Below, one piece after another: positions 27,409 through 37,154 of a DNA stretch of 64,000 nt (positions are counted from its first letter, which is position 1; each line of letters starts with the position of its first letter). Source of the stretch: Solobacterium sp. (GTDB taxonomy: Bacteria > Bacillota_I > Bacilli_A > Erysipelotrichales > Erysipelotrichaceae); the NCBI GenBank assembly GCA_017512725.1, contig JAFWEW010000032.1, forward strand, positions 124,001-188,000, written 5' to 3'. Position numbers and translations under genes: made by a program. The notes beneath the pieces were generated by a model that did no database searches, was not told the DNA's origin, and worked only from the letters and a program-made list of their open reading frames with translations.

Positions 27409-28812
27409 ATGAAATTTACAAAAAGCCAGACGGCAGCCTATGGCCTTGGAGCCATCGGCAAAGACATGGTATATGCGCTCAGCAGTGCCTATGTCATGTA
27501 TTACTACAATCAGATTCTCGGCATCGATTCGACGTTTGTCGGCTTCATATTGATGCTGGCGCGGGTATTTGACGCCGTCAACGATCCGTTTATGGGTGTA
27601 ATCGTCGCCAAGACCCGTACGAAATGGGGCAAATTCCGTCCCTGGATCCTCTCGGGAACGGTACTGAACGCATTTGTGCTCTACGCACTCTTTGCGGTAA
27701 GCCCGAGTCTTTCCGGAGTGGGCCTGCGTACCTACTTTGCCGTGATTTACATTCTCTGGGGCGTAACCTATACGATGATGGATATTCCATACTGGTCTTT
27801 GATCCCGGCGGTTACGAAAGAACCGCAGGAACGGGAAGCAATCTCCGTTGTCGGCCGTACCTGTGCCGGTATCGGTAATGCGATCGTCACCGTATTTGCA
27901 ATGCGTTCGGTTCAGCTGATCGGCGGCGGGATCTCCGTTGCCCAGGAACGCAGGGGCTTTGCCTATGTCGCATTGATTGTCGCCATCGTATTCGTTCTCT
28001 TTGAACTGATTCTCTTCCTGGCAATCAAGGAACCGGCTATGGACAAGGAAGAACAGATGAAGACTGCATCCATTAAGGAAATGTTCAAGGCACTGTTTGA
28101 GAATGACCAGGCAATGGTCGTTGTCATTACGATTGTTCTGATCAACAGCGCACTGTATCTGACGTCCAATCTTCTGATCTACTTCTTCAAGTACGATGTC
28201 GGAGGAGCGGAATGGGCAAACTCCCACATGATCTTCAATATGGTCGGCGGTGCGGCTCAGATCCTTGCCATGATGGCACTGTATCCGATCCTGCGTAAGA
28301 AGATGAGCAATGAAAGCATCTTCAAACTCTGCCTGATGCTTGAGATCACCGGGTATGCACTGATTCTGATTGCCTGCCTGACGGGGCTTGCCAACAATAT
28401 GCTGGTTATCTGCGGTGCCGGACTGTTTGTCTTCCTGGCAAACGGCATCCTGACGGTTCTTACCACGGTATTCCTTTCCGCAACAGTAGATTACGGTGAA
28501 CTGAAGACCGGAAGACGCGAAGAAAGCGTGATCTTCTCCATGCAGACATTTGTTGTTAAGCTTGCCAGCGGTCTTGCGGTATTCCTGTGCGGTATCGGCC
28601 TGGATGTGATCGGTCTGGTAGGGGATGATTCAACGGAAGGTGTCATCGCAGCCCAGAGTGCTTCTACGATCTTTGGTCTGCGGGTACTGATGACAGTACT
28701 CCCGATCATCGGTCTGTTTGCGGCATTATTCCTGTTCAAGAAGAAGTTCCTTCTGACCGATGAACAGATTCATTCGATGAACCGCGAGCTTGCGGAACGT
28801 CATGAGGCCTGA
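27409..28812 (+). CDS. GPH-family sugar:cation symporter (MelB/XynP-like)
   Basis: The 467-residue protein has about 12 membrane segments and the signature features of the glycoside-pentoside-hexuronide family. These are 'YGLGAIGKDMVYALSSAYVMYY' (N-terminal helix, shown in part), 'ARVFDAVNDPFMGVIVAKT' and 'KWGKFRPWIL'. No EIIA-like C-terminal domain is present, unlike LacS. It lies 5 bp after the GH2 gene and 2 bp before the GH36 gene and would import the operon's galactoside with a cation. Confidence 0.9.
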   Translation: MKFTKSQTAAYGLGAIGKDMVYALSSAYVMYYYNQILGIDSTFVGFILMLARVFDAVNDPFMGVIVAKTRTKWGKFRPWILSGTVLNAFVLYALFAVSPSLSGVGLRTYFAVIYILWGVTYTMMDIPYWSLIPAVTKEPQEREAISVVGRTCAGIGNAIVTVFAMRSVQLIGGGISVAQERRGFAYVALIVAIVFVLFELILFLAIKEPAMDKEEQMKTASIKEMFKALFENDQAMVVVITIVLINSALYLTSNLLIYFFKYDVGGAEWANSHMIFNMVGGAAQILAMMALYPILRKKMSNESIFKLCLMLEITGYALILIACLTGLANNMLVICGAGLFVFLANGILTVLTTVFLSATVDYGELKTGRREESVIFSMQTFVVKLASGLAVFLCGIGLDVIGLVGDDSTEGVIAAQSASTIFGLRVLMTVLPIIGLFAALFLFKKKFLLTDEQIHSMNRELAERHEA

Positions 28813-28814
28813 TA

Positions 28815-30413
28815 ATGTACGATCTGTTCTGGACCGTCCTGTATGAAGAGGACGGCGCTGACTGTGAGCTCAGCGGAAGCTATGAACTGCAGCAGGGGGA
28901 AAACCATATTCTCTGTCCGCTTCCTGCCTGTACGATCAAGCAGGTCATCGCAGAAATTCATCTTGAAACAGACCGCAATGAAGCAATCTTCATGAACGGC
29001 TACCAGACCTGGACCTACTGTCCGGAGTATACGAGAAACTCCCTGATCCGCGGTCTGCACGGGATCGCTCCGGCACTGATCCGCCGATACAAGTTTGACG
29101 GCTATGCGGATTATCACTTCGTTGAATATCCAGCCCGTCCGGGGATTGTACATGGCCATTCCTGGTGTTCCTTCCGGAAAGGTTCGAACGTACGGCTCTT
29201 TGCCTCTCTGGATGAAGAACCGGGTTATACGATGTTTACCTATCTTGCCCGTCCGCAGTCTCTGGTTATCCAGCGGGACTGTGCCGGAATCGAGTTTGAA
29301 GGAACCTATCCGATCTTTGATCTCTATGTAGATGAAGGAACGGAGGAATCCGTTTATGACGGCTGGTTCCGTGCACTTCCGCTGAAACGAATCGAGGCAA
29401 AGCCGCTGTATGGCTATTCCAGCTGGTACAACCGGTATCAGGATATTAATGAAGCTGCGATCCGTCAGGATCTTTCCGGCTGTAAGACGATTTTCCAGAA
29501 CGGAGACCTGTTCCAGATCGATGACGGCTGGGAACCAAAGGTCGGTGACTGGCTGGTGGAAGATAAAACCAAATTCCCGAGCGGAATGAAGGCCATGGTC
29601 GATGAGATCCATGCCAGCGGCTTTGAAGCAGGACTCTGGCTTGCGCCGTTTATCGCAGAAACGGAAAGCGAAGTCTTTCAGAAACATCCGGACTGGTTCT
29701 ACCGTCCCAATGGGGAGATGTTCTGCTGCGGGTGCAACTGGTCAGGCTTCTACTCCCTTGATATCGATAATCCGGAAGTGGAACAGTACCTGAGAGATGT
29801 GTTCCACCGGGTCTTTGATGAATGGGGATTTGATCTGGTAAAACTGGATTTCCTGTATGGGGCAGCCCCGTATGGAGATAGTCATGAGACCCGTGCAGCC
29901 CGTATGATCCGTGCGATGAAGTTCCTGCGGGAAGTCTGCGGGGACCATCCGATCCTTGGCTGTGGCGTACCGGTCATGCCGGCATTCGGTCTTGTCGAAT
30001 ACTGCCGCGTCAGCTGTGATGTGACACTGGACTGGAATGACAAGTTGCACATGCGCATTATTCACAGAGAACGCCCCTCAACGAAGCAGGCGATTGCCAA
30101 TACCATTTCGAGAAGACAGCTGAACGGCAGAGCGTATCTCAGTGACCCGGATGTATTCTTCCTGCGGACAGAGAACTGCAGCCTGAATGACAAACAGAAA
30201 GATATGCTCGCAACACTTGCGGCACTGCTTGGCGGCGTCTTTCTTACCAGTGATGATCCATCATCCTATACGGATGAAATGAAGGAGAAATACCGGTATT
30301 ACCGGTCCCTGACCGAAGCAGAGATCCAGAAGATCTCCGTATCGGACAGCCGGATCACGGTACGGTATATCCTCCATGGGGACCACGAAGCAGTTCACTT
30401 TGATCTCCGATAA
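28815..30413 (+). CDS. GH36 alpha-galactosidase
   Basis: The 532-residue enzyme removes alpha-linked galactose, for example from melibiose or raffinose. The barrel motifs are visible: 'YSSWYNRYQDIN', 'FQIDDGWEPKVGDW', the nucleophile Asp345 in 'VKLDFLYG', and the acid/base Asp402 in 'CRVSCDVTLDW'. It is shorter than the 700-residue Gram-positive AgaR type, so it belongs to a compact GH36 subgroup. No signal peptide is present. It ends the operon before a strong terminator. Freed galactose could feed galK at 11117. Confidence 0.87.
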   Translation: MYDLFWTVLYEEDGADCELSGSYELQQGENHILCPLPACTIKQVIAEIHLETDRNEAIFMNGYQTWTYCPEYTRNSLIRGLHGIAPALIRRYKFDGYADYHFVEYPARPGIVHGHSWCSFRKGSNVRLFASLDEEPGYTMFTYLARPQSLVIQRDCAGIEFEGTYPIFDLYVDEGTEESVYDGWFRALPLKRIEAKPLYGYSSWYNRYQDINEAAIRQDLSGCKTIFQNGDLFQIDDGWEPKVGDWLVEDKTKFPSGMKAMVDEIHASGFEAGLWLAPFIAETESEVFQKHPDWFYRPNGEMFCCGCNWSGFYSLDIDNPEVEQYLRDVFHRVFDEWGFDLVKLDFLYGAAPYGDSHETRAARMIRAMKFLREVCGDHPILGCGVPVMPAFGLVEYCRVSCDVTLDWNDKLHMRIIHRERPSTKQAIANTISRRQLNGRAYLSDPDVFFLRTENCSLNDKQKDMLATLAALLGGVFLTSDDPSSYTDEMKEKYRYYRSLTEAEIQKISVSDSRITVRYILHGDHEAVHFDLR

Positions 30414-30417
30414 TCTG

Positions 30418-30444
30418 ATCTCCCGAACTACGGGAGATTTTTTT
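30418..30444 (+). terminator. Intrinsic terminator of the galactoside operon
   Basis: ATCTCCCG and CGGGAGAT pair around AACTA and run into seven T. Confidence 0.9.
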
Positions 30445-30497
30445 GCGGGGATTTTTTATTTTGCGGCTAAGAGTAAAGCAGAAGGGAGGAACTGAAT

Positions 30498-30797
30498 ATG
30501 CGTTCCATTTCAGTAGAACCCGAGCAGCTTGAAGCCTGTGCTGCCCGGATCGATGAGAACAACCAGGATTACACAAGGGCTTATACTCAGCTGTTTGAAG
30601 CAGTTGACACGATGAAGGCAGGGTGGCAGGGAAAAGACAATACAGCTTTTTCCAATCAGATTGCCCGCTTTCAGACCGACTTCCGGGAGATGTCTCTTCT
30701 CTGTACGCAGTATGCAGAGTTTTTGAGAAATTCCGCAAAATCCTACCGGGCTGTTCAGGATGATCTGACCAGTCAGGCAGGCGCATTGGCTCAGTAA
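30498..30797 (+). CDS. WXG100 family protein (EsxA-like), first copy
   Basis: The 99-residue helical-hairpin protein has the family length and the W43-Q44-G45 turn motif in the middle, with amphipathic helices on both sides. Such proteins are substrates and co-factors of type VII secretion. GGGAGGAAC lies 8 bp before the ATG. It starts a run of genes ending with yukD. The gene has no signal peptide, as expected for this export route. Confidence 0.9.
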   Translation: MRSISVEPEQLEACAARIDENNQDYTRAYTQLFEAVDTMKAGWQGKDNTAFSNQIARFQTDFREMSLLCTQYAEFLRNSAKSYRAVQDDLTSQAGALAQ

Positions 30798-30809
30798 GGA
30801 GGAAACCAC

Positions 30810-31109
30810 ATGGATAATCTGAAAATATCACTCGGCCAGGTCAGTGACTGTGCCGCAAAGATCCGTTCCTGCAACAACGAAATGTTCGATGATCTTTCCA
30901 GGATCCGGCGTGAAATGAGCAATACAAACGCCTCCTGGATGTCAGATGGTGCAGAAGCGATCCGCACCCGGTTCAATCAGTTTGCGGCTCGTTTTGAACA
31001 GCAGAAAGACATTATTGACACCTATGCCCGCTTTCTTGACCGTACGGTAGAAAGCTACGATTCCCTGGAAACAACCATCACAAGCAATGCCCAGGGCATT
31101 CAGGCGTAA
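30810..31109 (+). CDS. WXG100-like protein, second copy with WMS turn
   Basis: The 99-residue product is the same length as its neighbour and has the tryptophan at the same residue (W43), but the turn reads W-M-S in place of W-x-G. The C-terminus has YDSLE, matching the YxxxD/E export signal form. The two copies share little sequence, which suggests a heterodimer pair such as EsxA/EsxB-type partners and not a recent duplication. AAGGAGG lies 8 bp before the ATG. Its end overlaps the next gene by 23 bp. Confidence 0.85.
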   Translation: MDNLKISLGQVSDCAAKIRSCNNEMFDDLSRIRREMSNTNASWMSDGAEAIRTRFNQFAARFEQQKDIIDTYARFLDRTVESYDSLETTITSNAQGIQA

Positions 31110-33225
31110 ACTTGCGGCATCCCTCGCAGCGGCTGCACTGCCGTTTCTATGCATTACCGGCTGTGCAGTTCCCGCAGCGACGGGAATCACGCTCGGCGAC
31201 TGGATCGTTCTTCTGGATGATCAGGCAGGAATCCATCAGTATGACAATACCGCTCCGTATTTTGTGAATGTACCGGAGAATTCTCCTTACTTCGCATCCG
31301 TACAGGCTGCTGTGGAATGGAAGGTTCTCGATACCGGAACGGCATTTGATCCGTATGCCCAGCTGACCAGGGAATGGGCTGCCTATACACTGATGAATCT
31401 TGCGGAACGGGACCTTTCCGCTGCCAATGACAATACGATCAAGGACATTCATAAATCCCGCTTTCCCAAACAGGTAAGTGCTGCAATTTCAAGCGGCCTG
31501 ATGACACTCGACAAACATAACCGTTTCTGTCCGACGAAAGAACTGGAAAAAGAAGAAGCGATTCATTATCTCGAACAGACCGTTGATCTGATCAATCATC
31601 GTTCGTTTGATACCGTATTCGGGGATCTGGAATGGAATGAGGATGCTGATTTTACGGAAGAGGAACCGATTGAAATCGATCCGGAAGAGGGAACTGCCGT
31701 ATTCCCCAAAGATGCGGAGATCATGAGCGGTCAGTATCTGGTTACCGAACCGGACAAACCCTCGGAAGCGATCTATCAGATCGATCAGGTAACCCCGAAG
31801 GAAGACCATACCGAAGTAACGCTGAAACCGGCAGATGCAGAAAACCTGATCCAGTCAGTCGATGCAGCAGATACGTTTTCCATTGATTTCAACAATGCCA
31901 CGATTGTCGATGAGATCGACGGAACGATTATTCAGGAATTGGATGCGAGTTCCTACGTCAGTCCGACGAACACCATGATGATGGCAGACCGGATCATGAC
32001 ATACACAAAACAGCATACGATCAACGGGTACCAGATCACCTACAGTGTCACGGCAACCGGATTCAAGGCAGAAGTGAAGAAAGAAACGCCTGCCGGACTG
32101 AATGTCTACGGCAATGTCGCCGTAAGCTCCGTAAAACCGGCCTACCGGTGGAAGATGAAAAACGGAACGATCGAAGACGGGTATTTCTGTATCGACATGG
32201 ATACGACCGAAAGTCTCGGTGCCCGGATCGGTTCCTATAAAAACCTGTATGGGGATTTTTCCAGAATCGATCCGAATGATTTTCTCGGTACCGTCAAAAA
32301 CCTGTTTCAGAAAAAACAGGATGTGGCACAGATCGAACTGCCGCTGGCATCGATTACGATCCCGGTGCCTTCCGCTCCGGTCATGAATATTGTCATGCAG
32401 CTGCAGCTGAGGATCTATTCCTCCGGAAAGGCAGAATTGTCGCTTACCCAGCATGAAAAAGCCGGAATGGAGATCCGGGACGGAAAGATGCGGGAAATCT
32501 GTGAATTCAGCGCAAAGGCGGAAGCGACCATTCATGCCAGTACCAGCATCATGGGCGGCGTCAAGACTGGAATGACGCTTGCCGGCATGAAGCTGGCCGA
32601 TGTCACCGCGGAAGCCGGCGCGAAGGCACTGGTTTCTTCCACGGTTCATCTCTATGACAGTGAAGGTAATCATAAGACCATAACAACGGATGAAGTACCT
32701 GCCGATATGGTGGATGATCTTTCGGACGGCAACGGCAATATTCTGACCTGTGCAGACATCAAGGCCTACAAGGCGGCAGATATCCTGCTGAACTCTTCCA
32801 ATACCATGGCCGGAAGACTCGGACTTTCCAAAACCATTACTCTGCTGAATGAGAATAATGGAAAGCTGATTCCAGGCATGAAAACCCATATGGAAAACGG
32901 CCATTTTGTGGATCACTGTACACGGGGTGACCGGCTGAAACCCAAAGAACAGACAGATGTTGTGGAATCCGATCAGATCCGGATCCAGGATTATTCGCTG
33001 ATTGCTTCTCCGGGAGAAAACAGGCAGATTGTGATCAAAGGACTGCCGAAAGGCTATTCTCTGAGTGACATTCAGTGTGTTTCCGAAAAACCGGAGATCG
33101 CTGCAGTAAGCGGAACTACCGTTCATGCGGTTCAGGAAGGCTCTGCGATCATTCACGTAAAGACAAAAGACGGCAAGTACGATGTCAGCGTTACAATGCT
33201 GGTGCGTTCTGCCAAGCAACAATGA
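31087..33225 (+). CDS. Large lipoprotein with SLH-like and Big2-like domains, type VII locus
   Basis: The 712-residue product starts with a basic, Ala-rich signal and the lipobox ITGC (Cys26). Residues about 50-160 resemble two S-layer-homology repeats ('NVPENSPYFASVQAAVEW', 'PYAQLTREWAAYTLMNL'). A central region of about 400 residues is of no family I recognise. Residues about 640-710 look like a bacterial Ig-like Big2 domain ('VSEKPEIAAVSGTTVHAVQE'). It lies between two Esx genes and essC with overlaps on both sides (23 bp and ATGA). That tight coupling argues for a structural role in the secretion machine or at the cell wall. No ribosome-binding site is seen, so translation likely depends on coupling. 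Confidence 0.75.
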   Translation: MPRAFRRKLAASLAAAALPFLCITGCAVPAATGITLGDWIVLLDDQAGIHQYDNTAPYFVNVPENSPYFASVQAAVEWKVLDTGTAFDPYAQLTREWAAYTLMNLAERDLSAANDNTIKDIHKSRFPKQVSAAISSGLMTLDKHNRFCPTKELEKEEAIHYLEQTVDLINHRSFDTVFGDLEWNEDADFTEEEPIEIDPEEGTAVFPKDAEIMSGQYLVTEPDKPSEAIYQIDQVTPKEDHTEVTLKPADAENLIQSVDAADTFSIDFNNATIVDEIDGTIIQELDASSYVSPTNTMMMADRIMTYTKQHTINGYQITYSVTATGFKAEVKKETPAGLNVYGNVAVSSVKPAYRWKMKNGTIEDGYFCIDMDTTESLGARIGSYKNLYGDFSRIDPNDFLGTVKNLFQKKQDVAQIELPLASITIPVPSAPVMNIVMQLQLRIYSSGKAELSLTQHEKAGMEIRDGKMREICEFSAKAEATIHASTSIMGGVKTGMTLAGMKLADVTAEAGAKALVSSTVHLYDSEGNHKTITTDEVPADMVDDLSDGNGNILTCADIKAYKAADILLNSSNTMAGRLGLSKTITLLNENNGKLIPGMKTHMENGHFVDHCTRGDRLKPKEQTDVVESDQIRIQDYSLIASPGENRQIVIKGLPKGYSLSDIQCVSEKPEIAAVSGTTVHAVQEGSAIIHVKTKDGKYDVSVTMLVRSAKQQ

Positions 33226-36200
33226 TCATCTGGATCACGGAAGAGGATCGCCATCAGGCGGTCCTTCTGAATGAACCGAAGGTATCCTTCCGCATTCTTG
33301 GCCATGATGTATGCATCCTCGATCATCAGGGGAAATACTATCTGCGCCTGCCAAGGGGGCTATCCTGTGATTGCAACGGACCGCTGAAACACGAGAGCCG
33401 GATACGCATCACGGATGGGACACATAGTGCGATATTGCTCTGTTCGATGTATGCGAAAGGATATGACAGGTTCCGGAAATATGAATGGCCGGATGATCTG
33501 GTCACGCTGGGAAGCGGAATTGAAGATGACCTGTATCTGCAGGATCAGAATATTCAGCCCCATCAGTTTGTCTTTGACCGCAGCCACCGCATGATCTTTG
33601 ACCGGTTCGATACGAATCTGGCTGAGATCGACGGTACAACGGCAGGGGGAATCGGTTTTGAAAACGGAACAGTTTTCCGGGTATGCAACCTGCAGATTGC
33701 GGTTCATGAATCATTTCTGATGATCAATACACCGGAAAACCTCTATGTTCACGCAAAGTCCTGGAAGGGAAAAGAAGGCATCCTTCCACCTGCAGGAACC
33801 ACAGAACCGGTTTCCCGGATCTATCATTCCGAGCTGCCGGAACTCTGTTTTGAACAGCGGCTGCCGGAACCGCTCCCGTATCAGCCGAAAGAACATAATC
33901 CGCTGGTCTTCATGATGGGACCGGCACTGACGATGGCAAGTGCTTCCATGGCTGCCGGACTGATTTCGGCCTATAACGGCTGGCTGCAGGGAAGAGAATG
34001 GATCGAACTGGCTCCTTCCGTGATTCTGCCGTTTGTCATGGTGCTTTCGACACTGCTCTGGAACCCGATGCAGCGGCTGTATGAAGTACTGAAAGAAAAA
34101 CGTCAGAAAAAGAAACGGAACAAAGACTATGAAAGCTATCTGTCACATCTGAAAGAACAGATCATTTCTTACGAGGATCGGATTCAATACGAATATGAGC
34201 GGATCTTTCCGGTTGACTTTGCATCATCCGGAAGGATATACAGTGCGGTATCGGATTCCCTCGAGTTCAGTTCCGTACGCATCGGAGTCGGTCCGGTTCC
34301 GGTTTCCATCAATCTGGAAGAACCGGTACGCTGGAAAGCCGATGATCCGATTCCGGGGATGATCCAATCTCTGAAGAATGAAACCTCGGTTCTGGAGATG
34401 CCTGCCGTCTGTCAGCTGAAACAGTACCGGAACATTGCCGTCAGTATTGTGAATGGCAATCCGGTGATTCTGAGAAACTGGATCTTTCAGTTTCTGTACC
34501 GGACCGGTCCGGATCTTTCCACACTTGTGATCCTTGCGGATCAGGTATTTCTGGAGAACCATTTCTGGCTGCGGGAACTGCCGCATGTGCATCTGAATCC
34601 GGATCAGAGACTGATCGCATCCACATTGTCTCAGGCAATGGAACTGTCCTGCCTGCTCAAACAGGCAGGGATAACGGAATTATTTGTTCTGGCATTCAAG
34701 CCGCAGTTATTGGATGCGTTCTCGGAATTTGAAGTACATCAGATCCGGCTGTGTGAAAACGGAATGTTTCCATGCGACAGTGATCTTCGGATTACCGTTC
34801 AGGAACAGAAGATTGTAATCGATGATGGCAGAATCTGTACTGTAAAACCGGATCCGGTAATTGAAACGGATCCATGGAAGCTCTGCCGGCTGCTGAACCA
34901 GAGCAGTGCTTATACCGATTCTCTGGTAAGGGAACAGAATACAACGATCTATGATCTCTATGGGATAACAGACGCAGGGGCACTGGATCTGGAATCCCGG
35001 TGGAAAAGCAACCGGACAAGAGACGGTATTCGCTCCTGTTTCGGGCTTCAGACGGATGGCGAACCGATGATCCTCGATTTACACGAGCAGGTTCACGGTC
35101 CCCATGGTCTGATTGCCGGAATGACCGGCAGCGGCAAAAGCGAACTGATCATTTCATTCCTGCTTGGCTTATGCATACAGTACAGCCCGCAGGAACTGAA
35201 CTTTGTCATGATCGATTTCAAGGGCGGCGGAGCGGCACAGCTGTTTTCCAACAAAGCCTATACGATTCCGCATGTGGCAGGCACCCTCAGCAATCTGGAC
35301 AGTGCCGGTATGGAACGGGCACTGGTTTCCTTTCAGAATGAATGCCACCGAAGGGAAGAACTGTTCCAGCTGATGAGTGATACGGTCGGAAAACCGGTCA
35401 TGAACCTGTCTTCCTATCAGAAGTGTTGGAATCCGGAATTGAAACTACCGTATCTTGCCTCACTGGTAATCATTGTGGATGAGTTTGCAGAACTGAAAAA
35501 AGAACGGCCGGACTTCATGCGTGACCTCATCAGTATCGCCCGGGTCGGCAGAAGCCTTGGCATGCATATGATCCTGGCGACCCAGAAGCCAAGCGGCGTT
35601 GTGGATGAGCAGATCTGGTCCAATACCCGGTTCAAGATATGCCTGAAAGTACAGGAGAAACAGGACAGTGTTGAAATGATCCATGCGCCGGATGCCTCCT
35701 GGATCCGGAAACCGGGCGAATTCTATCTTTTGACCGATGGAATGATGACCCATGGGTTTTCTGCCTATGCCAATGCCTCCAGCAGTCAGGAACATGCCAG
35801 TATCCAGCTGCTGGATGCCATGAAACAGGTGAGCAGGGAAGCGGTCTTCTCAGAGCGTTCTGCCCCCTCGCAGGCCAATGCGATCATTGAACAGATCCTC
35901 GAAGCCGGAAAAAGCGTTCCTGAGGCGGCACCGCTCTGGTGTCCGCCTCTGAAGGAACTGCACCGCTCGGATTTTGACGAACAGAAAGCCATCTGGCTGG
36001 GAAAGGCTGATGACTATTATCATCACCGTCAGCCTGCAGTCCGTCTGGAAAGCAGCTGTACGGCCGTCTTTTCCATTGACCGTACGGAAAAATGCAGGTT
36101 CTTTGAGACCCTGCTGCACGGACTGATCGAAATATCGAAGAAAGAGGATGAAGTATTTGTGATCGATGATCTGTCAGCCTGCCGGAAGGAATGGAACTGC

Positions 36201-37154
36201 TGGCACAATCTCTGCGGCTGTATACAATCTTTGGATTCGGAAAAAACCAATAATCTGCTTGCCCACCTGGATACCGGTTCATCCTCTTCATTCATGCGGA
36301 CCCTGATCGTAACGGACACCCCGTCATTCCACGAAGCTTCGGATACCTACCGACCACGGCTGCACCGTCTTTTGGAACAGGCTGAAATGCTGAAACTGCG
36401 AATCATTCTGTTTTTCACCTCTGCTTCTTCCTGTCCCAGCAGGGATCTTTCCCTGATCCCGTTTCGGATCGCACTCTGGAATGAAAACCTGCATGATCTT
36501 TCCGGCATCTTTGAATGTGCCGTCCATCAGACGGTTACGAAAGAACACAGTGCACTCATCCGGCGCTCCCATCTGCTGCAGATGGAGCGGATGCGGGTAA
36601 CCGACAGCGAGATAATGGAACAGATCAAATTCTCAAATCAGAAAAATGGAACAGAAAAACCGTATCAGATCCCGTCTCTGCCGGAACGGGTTGACCCCAA
36701 CGAATGGAAGGGAAACGGCTTTCCGTTAGGCATCAATGTTTCAACCTATGAATGGTCAGTTCTGCCAGAGAATCAGAATCTGATCGTTCTGGCTACGTAC
36801 GAAGAGGAACTGTATGGATTTGAAAACTATCTGAAACAGATGCAGAAGCCGTTTCGGACCAGTCCGGAAGAAACGAATCTTCAGGCGTTCCAGAAGGAAA
36901 ACAGCGGAATGTTCTTATGCATGACGCTGGAGGCGTTCCAGCGTGCCGGCATTTCTTCCCGAAGACTGCCGGTGCTGTATATCGGCAGCGGATTTCGGGA
37001 ACAGTATCATTTTTCAATTCGATCCAAACGGGAACTCCATGCCAATAACGGCGTTTTATTTCAGACAGGAAGGAACCAGGTGATACAGCTTTGTGAAACA
37101 GGAAGAGACGCTACGGATCTATCTGATCATTCCGATGATCCATCGGCAGTTTGA
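33222..37154 (+). CDS. essC: Type VII secretion ATPase EssC
   Basis: The 1310-residue motor has an N-terminal FHA-like region (about 70-175), two membrane helices (about 230-280) and three FtsK/SpoIIIE-type domains. The first has Walker A 'GMTGSGKSE' (Lys639) and Walker B 'IIVDEFAEL' (Asp753/Glu754). The second (around 949) and third (around 1186) lack a GKS/T motif, so only one ATPase domain appears active. Known EssC proteins are about 1480 residues with weaker second and third domains. The frame is open from 33075, but MIIWITEEDR at 33222, in an ATGA overlap with the lipoprotein gene, is the likely start. Confidence 0.92.
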   Translation: MIIWITEEDRHQAVLLNEPKVSFRILGHDVCILDHQGKYYLRLPRGLSCDCNGPLKHESRIRITDGTHSAILLCSMYAKGYDRFRKYEWPDDLVTLGSGIEDDLYLQDQNIQPHQFVFDRSHRMIFDRFDTNLAEIDGTTAGGIGFENGTVFRVCNLQIAVHESFLMINTPENLYVHAKSWKGKEGILPPAGTTEPVSRIYHSELPELCFEQRLPEPLPYQPKEHNPLVFMMGPALTMASASMAAGLISAYNGWLQGREWIELAPSVILPFVMVLSTLLWNPMQRLYEVLKEKRQKKKRNKDYESYLSHLKEQIISYEDRIQYEYERIFPVDFASSGRIYSAVSDSLEFSSVRIGVGPVPVSINLEEPVRWKADDPIPGMIQSLKNETSVLEMPAVCQLKQYRNIAVSIVNGNPVILRNWIFQFLYRTGPDLSTLVILADQVFLENHFWLRELPHVHLNPDQRLIASTLSQAMELSCLLKQAGITELFVLAFKPQLLDAFSEFEVHQIRLCENGMFPCDSDLRITVQEQKIVIDDGRICTVKPDPVIETDPWKLCRLLNQSSAYTDSLVREQNTTIYDLYGITDAGALDLESRWKSNRTRDGIRSCFGLQTDGEPMILDLHEQVHGPHGLIAGMTGSGKSELIISFLLGLCIQYSPQELNFVMIDFKGGGAAQLFSNKAYTIPHVAGTLSNLDSAGMERALVSFQNECHRREELFQLMSDTVGKPVMNLSSYQKCWNPELKLPYLASLVIIVDEFAELKKERPDFMRDLISIARVGRSLGMHMILATQKPSGVVDEQIWSNTRFKICLKVQEKQDSVEMIHAPDASWIRKPGEFYLLTDGMMTHGFSAYANASSSQEHASIQLLDAMKQVSREAVFSERSAPSQANAIIEQILEAGKSVPEAAPLWCPPLKELHRSDFDEQKAIWLGKADDYYHHRQPAVRLESSCTAVFSIDRTEKCRFFETLLHGLIEISKKEDEVFVIDDLSACRKEWNCWHNLCGCIQSLDSEKTNNLLAHLDTGSSSSFMRTLIVTDTPSFHEASDTYRPRLHRLLEQAEMLKLRIILFFTSASSCPSRDLSLIPFRIALWNENLHDLSGIFECAVHQTVTKEHSALIRRSHLLQMERMRVTDSEIMEQIKFSNQKNGTEKPYQIPSLPERVDPNEWKGNGFPLGINVSTYEWSVLPENQNLIVLATYEEELYGFENYLKQMQKPFRTSPEETNLQAFQKENSGMFLCMTLEAFQRAGISSRRLPVLYIGSGFREQYHFSIRSKRELHANNGVLFQTGRNQVIQLCETGRDATDLSDHSDDPSAV

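Noticed and set aside
33075..33221. 49-codon N-terminal extension of EssC
   Set aside because: It lies wholly inside the lipoprotein gene, is rich in Cys and Arg, and family similarity starts at 33222 with an ATGA overlap.
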